NCBI RefSeq assembly: GCF_018219155.1
Contig: NZ_CP056123.1
Span: 3,481,505-3,545,504, forward strand
Source of the DNA: Moritella sp. 24
Lineage (GTDB): Bacteria > Pseudomonadota > Gammaproteobacteria > Enterobacterales > Moritellaceae
Direction of reading: 5' to 3'
Length of the DNA: 64,000 bases
Both the position numbers and the translations under genes were made by a program. The notes under the pieces were generated by a model that saw only the letters and a program-made list of their open reading frames with translations, did no database searches and was not told where the DNA came from. The stretch's first letter is position 1, and each line of letters opens with the position of its first letter. This document shows, one piece after another, positions 48,145 to 56,844 of the stretch.

Positions 48145-48262
48145 TAGAGTTCACACTTTAACACTCTCCTAATCCCGAACTCATGCTACAGTAATGAAAC
48201 CTATGACTTACGTGAACTTAGCCTGTATTGTCATTCGATGCCTTTCTTATTTGGAGATCGTT

Positions 48263-48841
48263 ATGAGCCATTTTTTTGCCCACCTAGCCCGCATGAAACT
48301 CATTTACCGCTGGCCGCTGATGCGTAATGTCACCCACGAAAATATAGCCGAGCACAGCTTACAAGTGGCGATGGTTGCCCATGCCCTTGCTCTAATTGGC
48401 AACACATATTACGGAAAAAACTATAACCCAGACAAAGCTGCGTCGATGGCTTTGTTTCACGACACAACCGAAGTACTTACAGGCGACCTGCCAACCCCTG
48501 TAAAATATTACAATAAAGCCATCATTCGCGAATATAACAAGATTGAATTAGCGGCTGAAAATACCTTGTTAGATATGCTGCCACCTGAATTGCGTGATGC
48601 TTACAAGCCATTATTATCAACACCGGATCTAGATCCAACCTATAAAAAACTAGTCAAAGACGCTGATATTTTATGTGCGCATATGAAATGTATTGAAGAA
48701 GAGAGTTGCGGTAACTTAGAGTTCTCTAAAGCAAAGATCCGTTGTGAAAGCGCGCTAGATGAACGCATGACAGACGAGATCCGTTATTTCCTCGATGTGT
48801 TCTTACCGAGCATTGGTCAACCGTTTGATGATATGGATTGA
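48263..48841 (+). CDS. yfbR: 5'-deoxynucleotidase YfbR (HD domain)
   Basis: 192 residues from the ATG at 48263 (E. coli 199). It has SHFFAHLARMKLIYRWPLMRNVTHENIAEHSLQVAMVAHALA, then the HD in MALFHDTTEVLTGDLPTPVKYYN, and D in KDADILCAHMKCIEE. It hydrolyses deoxynucleoside 5'-monophosphates and helps dUMP and dNTP balance. GGAGATCGTT provides the ribosome site for this ATG; an upstream in-frame extension to 48194 is not part of the family. Confidence 0.94.
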   Translation: MSHFFAHLARMKLIYRWPLMRNVTHENIAEHSLQVAMVAHALALIGNTYYGKNYNPDKAASMALFHDTTEVLTGDLPTPVKYYNKAIIREYNKIELAAENTLLDMLPPELRDAYKPLLSTPDLDPTYKKLVKDADILCAHMKCIEEESCGNLEFSKAKIRCESALDERMTDEIRYFLDVFLPSIGQPFDDMD

Positions 48842-48873
48842 TACGTGATAAACGTCATTGGTGAAAGTAATAG

Positions 48874-48909
48874 AAAGCCTAATTCCAATCATACGCGGAA
48901 TCAGGCTTT
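48874..48909. terminator. Terminator between convergent yfbR and zinc permease gene
   Basis: AAAGCCTAATTCC pairs with GGAATCAGGCTTT with one mismatch that becomes a G-U pair in the minus-strand RNA. Flanking T-rich sequence on the plus side supports use in both directions. Confidence 0.7.
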
Positions 48910-48913
48910 AATT

Positions 48914-49702
48914 TTATGAGACGCGAATACCCGTCTTGACCAGTAAAGTTTGTAACAATAAATGAAACAGCACTCCAGAGGCAAATAGCGTAATCACGAT
49001 ACTTGCACCACTGGGTAAGTCATAATGAGCAGACAACACAATACCTGACAAAATACCCACAACACCGATCCCCATACTCGCGATAAAAAACCGTATACCT
49101 TTTAACGCGGATGCACACAACGCAGGAATAACCAATAACGCAAATTCAAGGTAGATGCCCGTCAACTTCACCGTTATCGGCATTAATATAGCGAAGATCA
49201 CGTAAAATCCACGCCCTTGCATAAATGCGGGTTTCACAGTGACCAAGGAGAGCATCGCCAATGTAATAATCGCTAACGGCCAAACATCATCCCACGTTGC
49301 CCATAACAACTGACCATTTAAGATCCCTTGTATAAAGTCAGCACCGTGCGGGTCTTTACTTGCCAGTAAAATAGCCAATGAAGCCGACACCGCAAACAAA
49401 CTACCAATCATAGGTTCAAGATGTTGCTGATAATGCTTTTCCATCAAGGCAATTAAACCACATAGCATCAATGATAATACCCAAGGACCGATCATTTGCC
49501 CTAACCAAGTCTCAGGTAATACGTCAAAACGACTCAACCAATATTGGCTGAATGCTGCGCCTAATGCGGCCACTTGTGCAACAGCCAAATCAATAAAAAT
49601 GATTTTACGCGCTAGTACTTGTTGCCCTAATATCACATTGCCCACCAGCGCAATCAAACCACATAACACGGCGGGAGCAAGCCAAAGATAATCCATTAGC
49701 AT
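48914..49702 (-). CDS. Zinc-type ABC transporter permease (ZnuB/ABC-3 family)
   Basis: 262 residues with about eight membrane helices. VGNVILGQQVLARKIIFIDLAVAQVAALGAAFSQY and the late YLEFALLVIPALCASAL match the ABC-3 metal permease family. It should form the membrane channel for a periplasmic metal-binding protein. It follows the binding protein by 3 bases. No ATPase gene lies before or after it: the next gene downstream is yfbR on the other strand. So it either shares an ATPase encoded elsewhere or belongs to an incomplete system. Start at 49702 or 49696. Confidence 0.85.
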   Translation of the reverse strand: MLMDYLWLAPAVLCGLIALVGNVILGQQVLARKIIFIDLAVAQVAALGAAFSQYWLSRFDVLPETWLGQMIGPWVLSLMLCGLIALMEKHYQQHLEPMIGSLFAVSASLAILLASKDPHGADFIQGILNGQLLWATWDDVWPLAIITLAMLSLVTVKPAFMQGRGFYVIFAILMPITVKLTGIYLEFALLVIPALCASALKGIRFFIASMGIGVVGILSGIVLSAHYDLPSGASIVITLFASGVLFHLLLQTLLVKTGIRVS

Positions 49703-49705
49703 GGT

Positions 49706-50614
49706 CTAACGCTTCGCCGATTCATCAGTCAATACAGCAAGCAAGTTATCCAATATGTCGTCATACAGTTCGTCGAGGCGTTGTCCTTCCGATACGCTGA
49801 GCGGTAACTGAATAACAGGTTTGTTTGTTTGCTGATGTAGCCAATTTGCCGCACGTTTATTTTGATGAGACGAGTAAATAATTGCATCAAACGACGTAGG
49901 GTCTAACCTCGTCAACGACTGCAAATGTGCTGTAGTTGGTGACACCCCTGGTTTAGGCTCAAGATCTGCCACTTGCTCCATCTTCAACCAATCAAACAAA
50001 TAACGATAAGTTGCATGATAGCTCACCACTTGCTTAGCTCGCAGTGGTTCAGCACGTTGACGCCATTCCACTAGCTTATGCTGCCAATGCTCACGAAACT
50101 TAACACCATTGCGTTGATACATAAGCGCATTATCTGGATCAATACTTTCTAGACGCTTAGTCACAATACGAGAAAGCTGGATCATATCGTCAGCAGCAAA
50201 CTGCACATGCGGATTACCATACGCGTGAATGTCTCCCATGCTGCGATCAACGTGATCATGTTTATCCAGCATGCTCACAATCTCAGACGCATACAACATA
50301 CTTGGAGTATTGTTTTGTACCGCAGGATTAGCACTACGCGCTTGCAACATTGGCAACCAGCCAATTTCCAACTCGGCACCTGAACACATAGCCATATCCG
50401 CCTGACGCATTTTAGCAATTAAAGACGGTCTTGCTTGCACGTAATGCGGATCTTGCATTGCCGTCGTCGCGGAATAAATACTGGCACGGGGTGCATGTTC
50501 AGCTAACAAGGCTTTCCATTCTGGTTCACAGACGAAAATGTTTAACGCCATCGCCGGTGAAGCAAACAGAGCCGCACTGGCTGCCAACACAACTTTATTT
50601 ATCTTAAAACGCAT
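49706..50614 (-). CDS. Zinc-type ABC transporter periplasmic binding protein (ZnuA-like)
   Basis: 302 residues from the ATG at 50614. Signal peptide MRFKINKVVLAASAALFASPAMA. The mature protein has MQDPHYVQARPSLIAKMRQADMAMCSGAELEIGWLP, the TroA/ZnuA cluster-9 pattern with a metal-binding His. Another His lies in NPHVQFAADDM, and later VSYHATYRYLFDWLKM and PGVSPTTAHLQ complete the fold. It delivers zinc (or manganese) to the permease. The gene overlaps the barrel gene upstream by 11 bases, so they are cotranscribed. The Zur-like boxes before the operon make zinc the likely metal. Confidence 0.87.
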   Translation of the reverse strand: MRFKINKVVLAASAALFASPAMALNIFVCEPEWKALLAEHAPRASIYSATTAMQDPHYVQARPSLIAKMRQADMAMCSGAELEIGWLPMLQARSANPAVQNNTPSMLYASEIVSMLDKHDHVDRSMGDIHAYGNPHVQFAADDMIQLSRIVTKRLESIDPDNALMYQRNGVKFREHWQHKLVEWRQRAEPLRAKQVVSYHATYRYLFDWLKMEQVADLEPKPGVSPTTAHLQSLTRLDPTSFDAIIYSSHQNKRAANWLHQQTNKPVIQLPLSVSEGQRLDELYDDILDNLLAVLTDESAKR

Positions 50615-51755
50615 GAGCAGCATGCGCTCCAAACGTCATCACATATTGCAGTGTAAATACATTATCCGTTGCTTTGTCTTGGTTTTCGACGCGAGAGTAT
50701 TGTGCTCGGATAGTACCAAAATGAGATGAATCCCATGCGACCATCGCTTCCATTTCACTGTCGCTAAGCGAGGTCAAATGCACGTCCTGAGCTGTATGGG
50801 CGTGACCTTCGTAACTTTCAGCTTCACTGTATCGCATACCTGCAGACCAACTTGGCGTAAATCGATATACACCCGATACGTAATAAGCAGCTAGCGTATC
50901 TGGTGCATTTTTTTCACCCTTGTATTGGCTATCCAAAATATCATCTAACAACATGTATTCTGCTGACAACGTGAAGTTGCGGTATTTATAATTACCATTG
51001 GGAGCCCACTTCCACACGAAGTCAGCACCGTATAGATTTGACCCCGTAACAGCTGATGCATGGCTGTGGTCATGACCATCATGCTCATCTTCATTGTGTT
51101 TATGTATTTCAAAGTTATTTACTTTACCGTTTTCATTACGTAAGTAACTTAAGCCAAACTGCCAGCTAGATGATGCAGAGAAGTCATCACCTAACTTTAA
51201 TGTCGTGGTATACACACCAACAGCAGTACCATCATCCACTGCCGACATTTTGCTACCACTTAACGCTTCAACGCCCAGTTTCACATACATGTCAGTAGGC
51301 AATACTAAGTTCGCACGTAAACCATCATCGTAATAATGAGAGCCTAAAAAAGTACGGTAAGCGATAGGACGCTCAACAAAGCTATCGGTATGCATATGCT
51401 GGTTATTCATGTAGCCGAAGTCTGACAAGAAACGACCAGCGCGGATATTAAAGCCATATGGCATCGTTAATGTTTGAATGAATGCCTCTTCTAAAAGCAA
51501 TTCAGTTTCATCTCCATGCACCTCTAGCACTGTCGTTAATGCTCCGTGAAACTTATCGTCAATATTCGCGGATATACTAATTTCAGTGTGGCCTAGTCCG
51601 AAACCCTCCCCACGTTCGGAGTTATTACGCTCACCGTTTTGGTAATAACCATCGAGTACAACACCAATTTGTGGGTTTGACAGCGTATTAGCAAAAGCAG
51701 GTGATACTAAGATGCTACTTATCGCGAGGGAAACCAATTTCTTTTTCACAGTCAT
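50604..51755 (-). CDS. Outer-membrane beta-barrel with His-rich loop (probable zinc uptake porin)
   Basis: 383 residues. Signal peptide to about residue 22 (SPAFA). The mature protein shows alternating barrel strands and ends in Phe, the outer-membrane insertion signature. Residues 218-232 (HKHNEDEHDGHDHSH) form a loop with six histidines and several acids, well suited to capturing Zn. More His lie near 120-122. No TonB box is evident. It leads the operon with the binding protein and permease, directly behind two Zur-like palindromes. It is not TonB-dependent receptor-sized (383 vs 600+), so it is a porin-like protein. The function is inferred from context and composition. Confidence 0.75.
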   Translation of the reverse strand: MTVKKKLVSLAISSILVSPAFANTLSNPQIGVVLDGYYQNGERNNSERGEGFGLGHTEISISANIDDKFHGALTTVLEVHGDETELLLEEAFIQTLTMPYGFNIRAGRFLSDFGYMNNQHMHTDSFVERPIAYRTFLGSHYYDDGLRANLVLPTDMYVKLGVEALSGSKMSAVDDGTAVGVYTTTLKLGDDFSASSSWQFGLSYLRNENGKVNNFEIHKHNEDEHDGHDHSHASAVTGSNLYGADFVWKWAPNGNYKYRNFTLSAEYMLLDDILDSQYKGEKNAPDTLAAYYVSGVYRFTPSWSAGMRYSEAESYEGHAHTAQDVHLTSLSDSEMEAMVAWDSSHFGTIRAQYSRVENQDKATDNVFTLQYVMTFGAHAAHAF

Positions 51756-51766
51756 TTTCCTTAATT

Positions 51767-51779
51767 GTTATAATATAAC
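51767..51779. promoter_or_regulatory. Zur-like operator, proximal
   Basis: GTTATAATATAAC is a perfect odd palindrome equal to the core of the enterobacterial Zur consensus. It lies 12 bases before the barrel gene ATG, so repressor bound here would cover the ribosome site and start region. Confidence 0.6.
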
Positions 51780-51788
51780 ACCAATGTT

Positions 51789-51810
51789 TTGTTATGTTAT
51801 AACATAACAA
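51789..51810. promoter_or_regulatory. Zur-like operator, distal (perfect 22-bp palindrome)
   Basis: The half-site TTGTTATGTTA is followed by its exact inverted complement. It is centred about 26 bases upstream of the proximal box. Two tandem palindromes of the GTTAT...ATAAC type suggest cooperative repression of the zinc operon by zinc-loaded Zur. The AT-rich gap between can hold the -10. Confidence 0.6.
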
Positions 51811-51989
51811 TTATGAGTCAAGTAAGAAATATAACGATTTAACATACAGCTAGTATAAAAATAAGAAATAAATTGATGATAAAGATGAAAATATTACTTA
51901 GGAAGGCTGATAGGAGGCGATAGTGCTACTATTGTGATGACCGGTCTTAACTACGATAAAACCGGTATACAAATAATAAAATAGCGACG

Positions 51990-52811
51990 CTATGGTATAA
52001 ATATTGAGCCGATAATATCTTTCTCAGGCTCATTTATTGTATCGGGTGTCATATAAGGAGCCAGTAACGTCAGCCAATTATTCGCGATGTTTTCATATTC
52101 AGCAATACAAAAATCACCACGTTCAGGCGAAAAACCAGTTTCTTCTAATAGGTAAGCATATTGAACTTCATCACTACCATAAACATGGCAAAGCGTGGCG
52201 TAATAACGCTGTAGATCAAGGCTGTGTTCATCCCAAAAGTCCGCATCTTCAAACTCTTCAATGTCATCACCTTCTAGATAAAACAGCTCTGCTGCACTGA
52301 TGGCAATTTCAGCGCCATTTTCAAAATATTCAATTGATAACACAGCCGCTAAATTATCAGCCGCATCTTCTTCTTTACCTACTATCGGTAATTCATGATT
52401 GGCAATAAGTGCATGAGCAAGTTCATGGAATAGTGTATGTATCACGACATCCATCACCGCTTGAGTGACGTTCGCATCGGCATTGTTAGTACTCGCATCA
52501 TTGACCGCGATAAACCGTCGCTCAACGTCATTCAAAAATGTATACGGCATTAAAATGTGATTGCGCTGGGGATCATATAGCGGGCCATCACGGCCGCCAA
52601 AAACGATAGTTAATGGTTCAGGAAAAATAAACTGCTCGTTCATCAGCGCAATAGTGTCTTGAATACCAAGGTCGGCTTTTAGCTTCTCCGCGATAGATTG
52701 TAGGCGTGTGTCACTCGGATTGTCATACCGCACAACGACATTATCAGCCAGACTCACGCTAGAGATAATCAAGGTAACGACGAATAACCACCAGCGTTGA
52801 TAATATCTCAT
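51990..52811 (-). CDS. DUF4344-type putative metallopeptidase
   Basis: 273 residues with a signal peptide to about residue 22. HELAH at 129-133 is the HExxH zinc site; the downstream EEDAADNLAAV supplies acidic residues where the third ligand is expected. Earlier LTIVFGGRDGPLYDPQRNHILMPY is a conserved part of DUF4344. It is likely a secreted or periplasmic peptidase of unknown substrate. It lies upstream of the zinc operon on the same strand but behind its operators, so it is not part of it. A zinc enzyme next to a zinc-uptake locus may be coincidence. Confidence 0.75.
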   Translation of the reverse strand: MRYYQRWWLFVVTLIISSVSLADNVVVRYDNPSDTRLQSIAEKLKADLGIQDTIALMNEQFIFPEPLTIVFGGRDGPLYDPQRNHILMPYTFLNDVERRFIAVNDASTNNADANVTQAVMDVVIHTLFHELAHALIANHELPIVGKEEDAADNLAAVLSIEYFENGAEIAISAAELFYLEGDDIEEFEDADFWDEHSLDLQRYYATLCHVYGSDEVQYAYLLEETGFSPERGDFCIAEYENIANNWLTLLAPYMTPDTINEPEKDIIGSIFIP

Positions 52812-52874
52812 GCTTCTAACCTATCGTTGAGTATTAAAACAGATTTATGTTTAGCTTAATGCTATTTGTTCATC

Positions 52875-53501
52875 CTATTTATTAATGATAGGCGTCCAGT
52901 TAAATTCTGCGTTATAACTCGTGCAATCAAACAGATCTACATCGGCATTAGCCACATATACTTGTTTTTTAGCTGACGTAGGATAATGCAAATATTCAGA
53001 ACAACTCGCGCTTTGACCTGTACCTACAACCACTTTAGCACCCGCTTTTAAGCTACATAATGTGAGCTTATCTAACGGTGTCCACTGATAGCATATTTGG
53101 TAGTCGCTACGGTATTCTGATATTTGCCCACGAGGACTTTTTAATGCCCACCATTCACCCAATTCACTGTTTGGATTGGTGCTGTTCCAAGAACGAAACA
53201 GTAGGATCTGGGTATTTTGTTTCGCAACATATACCTGCCCCTGACAAAGTCGGCCTTCGTTCGGCTCACCAATGGATTGCGCTAGCAACGCAGGGTCCGA
53301 TATCGCGGTAAATTTACGACTAAACTCAACAGGTAATTGCATATCACCCGCACATTCCGCTGCTGACATCGGGGTGGTCATTAATACCGGTTCCTCAACA
53401 TCTGCAGGATCTATCACGGGAGCAACAGGTTCTTTTTTTATAAAAAAAGCACAACCTGAACAGCTCAAAATAAGCATACCCGTTATCGCATTCTTCAACA
53501 T
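52875..53501 (-). CDS. Hypothetical lipoprotein, 208 aa
   Basis: Not recognised. LILSCSGC with Cys17 is a lipobox, and the next residue Ala suggests outer-membrane sorting. The mature part contains several Cys (SAAECAG, RLCQGQVYV, YQICYQW, LTLCSLKAG, SASCSEYL, LFDCTSY), probably forming disulfides. There are recurring aromatic Trp-containing segments. It lies upstream of the DUF4344 gene by 63 bases in the same direction, so the two could be one unit of secreted proteins. Confidence 0.6.
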   Translation of the reverse strand: MLKNAITGMLILSCSGCAFFIKKEPVAPVIDPADVEEPVLMTTPMSAAECAGDMQLPVEFSRKFTAISDPALLAQSIGEPNEGRLCQGQVYVAKQNTQILLFRSWNSTNPNSELGEWWALKSPRGQISEYRSDYQICYQWTPLDKLTLCSLKAGAKVVVGTGQSASCSEYLHYPTSAKKQVYVANADVDLFDCTSYNAEFNWTPIINK

Positions 53502-53556
53502 AAACTCTCCTTAGCTTAAGTTCTATTATTCACTGATATCGCCGTCGTTTAAATAA

Positions 53557-54897
53557 TTAAAACAAGAAGTGTGATCCCTGCCCGTCTTGAAGTAAGTTAG
53601 CTAACGATATAACGCCTTGCTGAAAACGCTGCTCGTCATCAATCGCCATTAAAGACAAGCGAATATGATTACTTTTATCACTCTGTTGCGAGAAATAACC
53701 ACCACTACTCACGAGTAATTGTTGGTTTTTAGCTTCCATCACAAAGTGCTCTTGTCGCCAATGCGCCGGTAATGCCACCCAAACATGGTAACTCGTAGGC
53801 TGACTTGAACATGCTAAAAAACCAAGTTTTTCGGTCACGAACTGTTGTCGCTGCGCGGCCAATAACTTTTGCTGATGTGCCATTGAAAATGCTTCACCAG
53901 AATTAATCAACTGTGTGGCCACAGCAAAGTTAAGTGGTGACGCAAGCCAAATAGAAGTACGAATACACGCACCGACTTTACGTATCTCACTTTTTGGTGC
54001 TTTGATAAACGCACATCTTAATGCAGGACTTATCGCCTTAGACAAGCTGGTGATATGGAAACTTTTCTCAGGAATGTAGTTGGTGATCGCAGGAATTTTA
54101 GTTGGATTTAAGAAGCCGTAAATATCATCTTCTAATAGCCAAACATCTTCAGCTGCAATCACTTTAGCAATGGCTTCTCTACGCGCTTTCGGCATTGTCA
54201 CACCCGTTGGGTTTTGATGTGACGGTACGATCACGATGATCTTAGGCTTATCTGTAACAATTGCCTCGTTAAGCGCTATCGGACACATCCCTTCACTGTC
54301 CATTGCAATATCGACAATGCGACGACCTAACAAAGTCGCAATAGATAAAATACCCGGATAAGTAAATGATTCAACGGCAATACAATCACCCGGTTCCGTG
54401 TATGTTTGAATTAATATTTCCAATGCATTCTGCGCACCACTGGCCAGTAATATTTCATTAGGATCAGACACTGACAAACCAAATTCCGCAGCCCATTTAA
54501 CACCCGCTTCTCGGTGCGATAAATGCCCTGAATTTTCGGTATAGCCCAATAACTCACTCGGCAGTGCCGCATAGGTTTGTTGGAATGCTGCTTGTAAAGG
54601 CAAAACATTATATTTTAGGCAAGGTTGTAGAATTGAGAAGTTGTAATCTGCATCAGAAGCTTGGATCACCGTTTCCAATTCAGAATTACCGCAGACAAAA
54701 GTGCCTCGCCCTACAAAGGATTCCACTTTGTTTTTTTCAACCAATAATTTATAAGCTTTGGACACGGTGGTCGGCGTAGTCTCAAGCTCATCAGCAAGCA
54801 CGCGATGTGGCGGTAGCTTAGTATTCGGTTGATATACACCAGTATTAATTCTAGTTTCAATGGTTTCGGCAATCTGTCGAAACTTAATATCACTCAT
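53557..54897 (-). CDS. MocR-type regulator (GntR HTH fused to aminotransferase-like domain)
   Basis: 446 residues. The N-terminal GntR winged helix (MSDIKFRQIAETIETRINTGVYQPNTKLPPHRVLADELETTPTTVSKAYKLL) is joined to a class I aminotransferase-like domain. The PLP lysine is seen in SFHITSLSKAISPALRCAF, and SHQNPTGVTMPKARR is also conserved. MocR proteins sense PLP or amino acids and control nearby metabolic genes. The start at 54897 aligns with the family; a frame seven codons longer is unlikely. It is divergent from the dehydrogenase at 55139, its most likely target. Confidence 0.87.
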   Translation of the reverse strand: MSDIKFRQIAETIETRINTGVYQPNTKLPPHRVLADELETTPTTVSKAYKLLVEKNKVESFVGRGTFVCGNSELETVIQASDADYNFSILQPCLKYNVLPLQAAFQQTYAALPSELLGYTENSGHLSHREAGVKWAAEFGLSVSDPNEILLASGAQNALEILIQTYTEPGDCIAVESFTYPGILSIATLLGRRIVDIAMDSEGMCPIALNEAIVTDKPKIIVIVPSHQNPTGVTMPKARREAIAKVIAAEDVWLLEDDIYGFLNPTKIPAITNYIPEKSFHITSLSKAISPALRCAFIKAPKSEIRKVGACIRTSIWLASPLNFAVATQLINSGEAFSMAHQQKLLAAQRQQFVTEKLGFLACSSQPTSYHVWVALPAHWRQEHFVMEAKNQQLLVSSGGYFSQQSDKSNHIRLSLMAIDDEQRFQQGVISLANLLQDGQGSHFLF

Positions 54898-54990
54898 GAA
54901 CTTGCCTCTAATGAACACTGTAAAAACATAATCTTAATTGCCCTTAGTTTACCTTGCTGAAATAAAACATACAGCGCTAGAACCACTACA

Positions 54991-55029
54991 TTTATCTATT
55001 TATCTATTTATCTATCTATTTATCTATTC
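54991..55029. repeat. TTTATCTA short tandem repeat in a divergent promoter region
   Basis: Three consecutive TTTATCTA units, then TCTA, then a fourth unit and a partial one. It lies between the MocR gene and the dehydrogenase gene, about 110 bases before the latter. Slippage could change promoter spacing. Confidence 0.85.
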
Positions 55030-55138
55030 ACATAACATTTGTTAATTAATTGTACAAAACAATTGACTTACCACAAGGTAATGCAATAAATTATACACAC
55101 AAATTGACATATGTCATTATCAAATTGGAGTATAAAAC

Positions 55139-56020
55139 ATGAGTTCTTTAAGCGTAGCATTTGTTGGTCTTGGAGTAATGGGCTACCCAATGGCGGGTCA
55201 TTTAAAACGTGCAGGATATAAAACAACGGTATTCAATCGTACTACCGAAAAGTCCATAAAATGGGTAAATGACTATCAAGGTGAATTAGCTACCACCCCT
55301 AAAGAAGCAGCTGAAAACGCAGATGTCGTGTTCATTTGTGTTGGCAACGACAACGATGTTCGCAGTGTGGTATACGGTGAATCAGGCGTATTAGCCAGTC
55401 TCAAACCCGGTGCGATCTTAGTGGATCACACAACGACATCAGCACTGCTTGCCATCGAGTTAGCCGCTGCATGTGAACGTCATAATGTTGAATTTATCGA
55501 TGCTCCAGTTTCAGGTGGACAAGCTGGTGCCGAAAATGGCGCATTAACCGTCATGTGTGGTGGTAACTCAGACACCTTTGAGACAGTTAAGCCAGTCTTT
55601 AACGCTTATGCAAAGCAGTCCTCGCTACTAGGCGGCCACGGTCAAGGTCAACGTTGTAAAATGGTCAATCAGATATGCATCGCAGGCGTTTTACAAGGCT
55701 TAAGTGAAGCGTTAACGTTAGCAGAAAAAGCATCATTGGATGTTGCACAAGTAGTGGAAACACTTAAGCATGGCGCAGCGGGATCATGGCAGATGGAGAA
55801 CCGAGCAGAAACAATGGCAAACGATCAATTTGATTTTGGCTTTGCGATCGATCTAATGAGAAAAGATCTAGGGATCTGTTTGGAAGAAGCTAAACGCTAT
55901 CAGCTCGAATTACCACTAACAAGCCAAGTCGATAGTGATTACGAGATATTACAGCAACACGGATTGGGAAATATGGATACATCCATCCTCATCAAAGCCA
56001 ACGCAATAAAATCAGTCTAA
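55139..56020 (+). CDS. NAD(P)-dependent beta-hydroxyacid dehydrogenase (3-hydroxyisobutyrate dehydrogenase family)
   Basis: 293 residues. The Rossmann motif VGLGVMGYPMAGHLKRAG lies at 9-26, substrate motif DAPVSGGQAGAENGALTVMCGG near 123-144, and catalytic Lys in GQRCKMVNQI. All family signatures for 3-hydroxyisobutyrate, tartronate semialdehyde and related reductases are present. NRTTEK after beta-2 favours NADPH because of the Arg. The exact substrate is not determinable. It is divergent from the MocR regulator. Confidence 0.87.
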   Translation: MSSLSVAFVGLGVMGYPMAGHLKRAGYKTTVFNRTTEKSIKWVNDYQGELATTPKEAAENADVVFICVGNDNDVRSVVYGESGVLASLKPGAILVDHTTTSALLAIELAAACERHNVEFIDAPVSGGQAGAENGALTVMCGGNSDTFETVKPVFNAYAKQSSLLGGHGQGQRCKMVNQICIAGVLQGLSEALTLAEKASLDVAQVVETLKHGAAGSWQMENRAETMANDQFDFGFAIDLMRKDLGICLEEAKRYQLELPLTSQVDSDYEILQQHGLGNMDTSILIKANAIKSV

Positions 56021-56241
56021 AGATAATTATCGATATGCTATCCACTGAGATCACGAACGTTTTGATCCATAAGTAAAGCAATCACCAGAGTAATCCAACG
56101 ATCAATGCTAAGATCATTTACGTTGGAATGCCATTAGCGGTGCATAGATGTTATTCATGGCGCCGTTGGTCTATAAGTTTATTCTGCTATAATTTAGAGA
56201 CAATGCACATTATATGATTGTAACGCGAGGCAGTGGTTATC

Positions 56242-56790
56242 ATGCTTAGACACTATTACATTCTCGATTCAATGGATGAAGCAGCCAGTATCGAACAAGA
56301 GCTGCAATCCTATGGCATTAATAAACCACAGATGCACACCCTAACAAACAGTGATAAATCTTTAGGTAAGCACCATTTATATAATGTGGAACGCTCACTT
56401 CAACAGGGTGTCATTAAAACGGGTGATATAGCTGTACTAGTAGGAGTTGTTGCCACAATCAGCATTCTGTTAGTGAGTTACTTATTAGGTTGGCATACCG
56501 GTCCACTCAGTGGTATGCCAGTTATAATATTCGCACTGATTGTACTCGCCTTCTGTTCTTGGGAGGGCGACCACATCGGTATTCAGCTACCTCATATTAA
56601 TAGTTCGTTATTCAAAACATCCCTTGAAAATGGCAAAACTATCTTATTTATTGATGTTGAACAGACACAAGAACTCGCCATCAATAAAATAATGATATCC
56701 CACCCCAACTTGAAGCCAGAAGGAATCGCCACAGCAACACCTGAATGGCTAATACACCAACAAAATAAATATCGCGGTTTACTGAAGTAA
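56242..56790 (+). CDS. Two-helix membrane protein of unknown function
   Basis: About 182 residues from the ATG at 56242. A soluble N-terminal part (RHYYILDSMDEAASIEQELQSYGI) has the ferredoxin-like beta-alpha pattern used by proteins that sense or bind small molecules. Two membrane helices lie at about 60-105, then GDHIGIQLPHIN and a second soluble part with FIDVEQTQELAINKIM. Similar Shewanella proteins are annotated loosely as NAD/FAD-utilising, without evidence. It lies between the dehydrogenase and the PPTase, with no clear operon. Confidence 0.6.
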   Translation: MLRHYYILDSMDEAASIEQELQSYGINKPQMHTLTNSDKSLGKHHLYNVERSLQQGVIKTGDIAVLVGVVATISILLVSYLLGWHTGPLSGMPVIIFALIVLAFCSWEGDHIGIQLPHINSSLFKTSLENGKTILFIDVEQTQELAINKIMISHPNLKPEGIATATPEWLIHQQNKYRGLLK

Positions 56791-56844
56791 TAACAAGAGA
56801 TTGTTATACTTTCCGCCAATAGCACTATAACGGTCTCATCTTTA

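Noticed and set aside
51900-51989. Short frames and an ACCGGT repeat downstream of the DUF4344 gene
   Set aside because: The candidate frame after AGGAGG closes after four codons, and the ACCGGT pair forms no real terminator.
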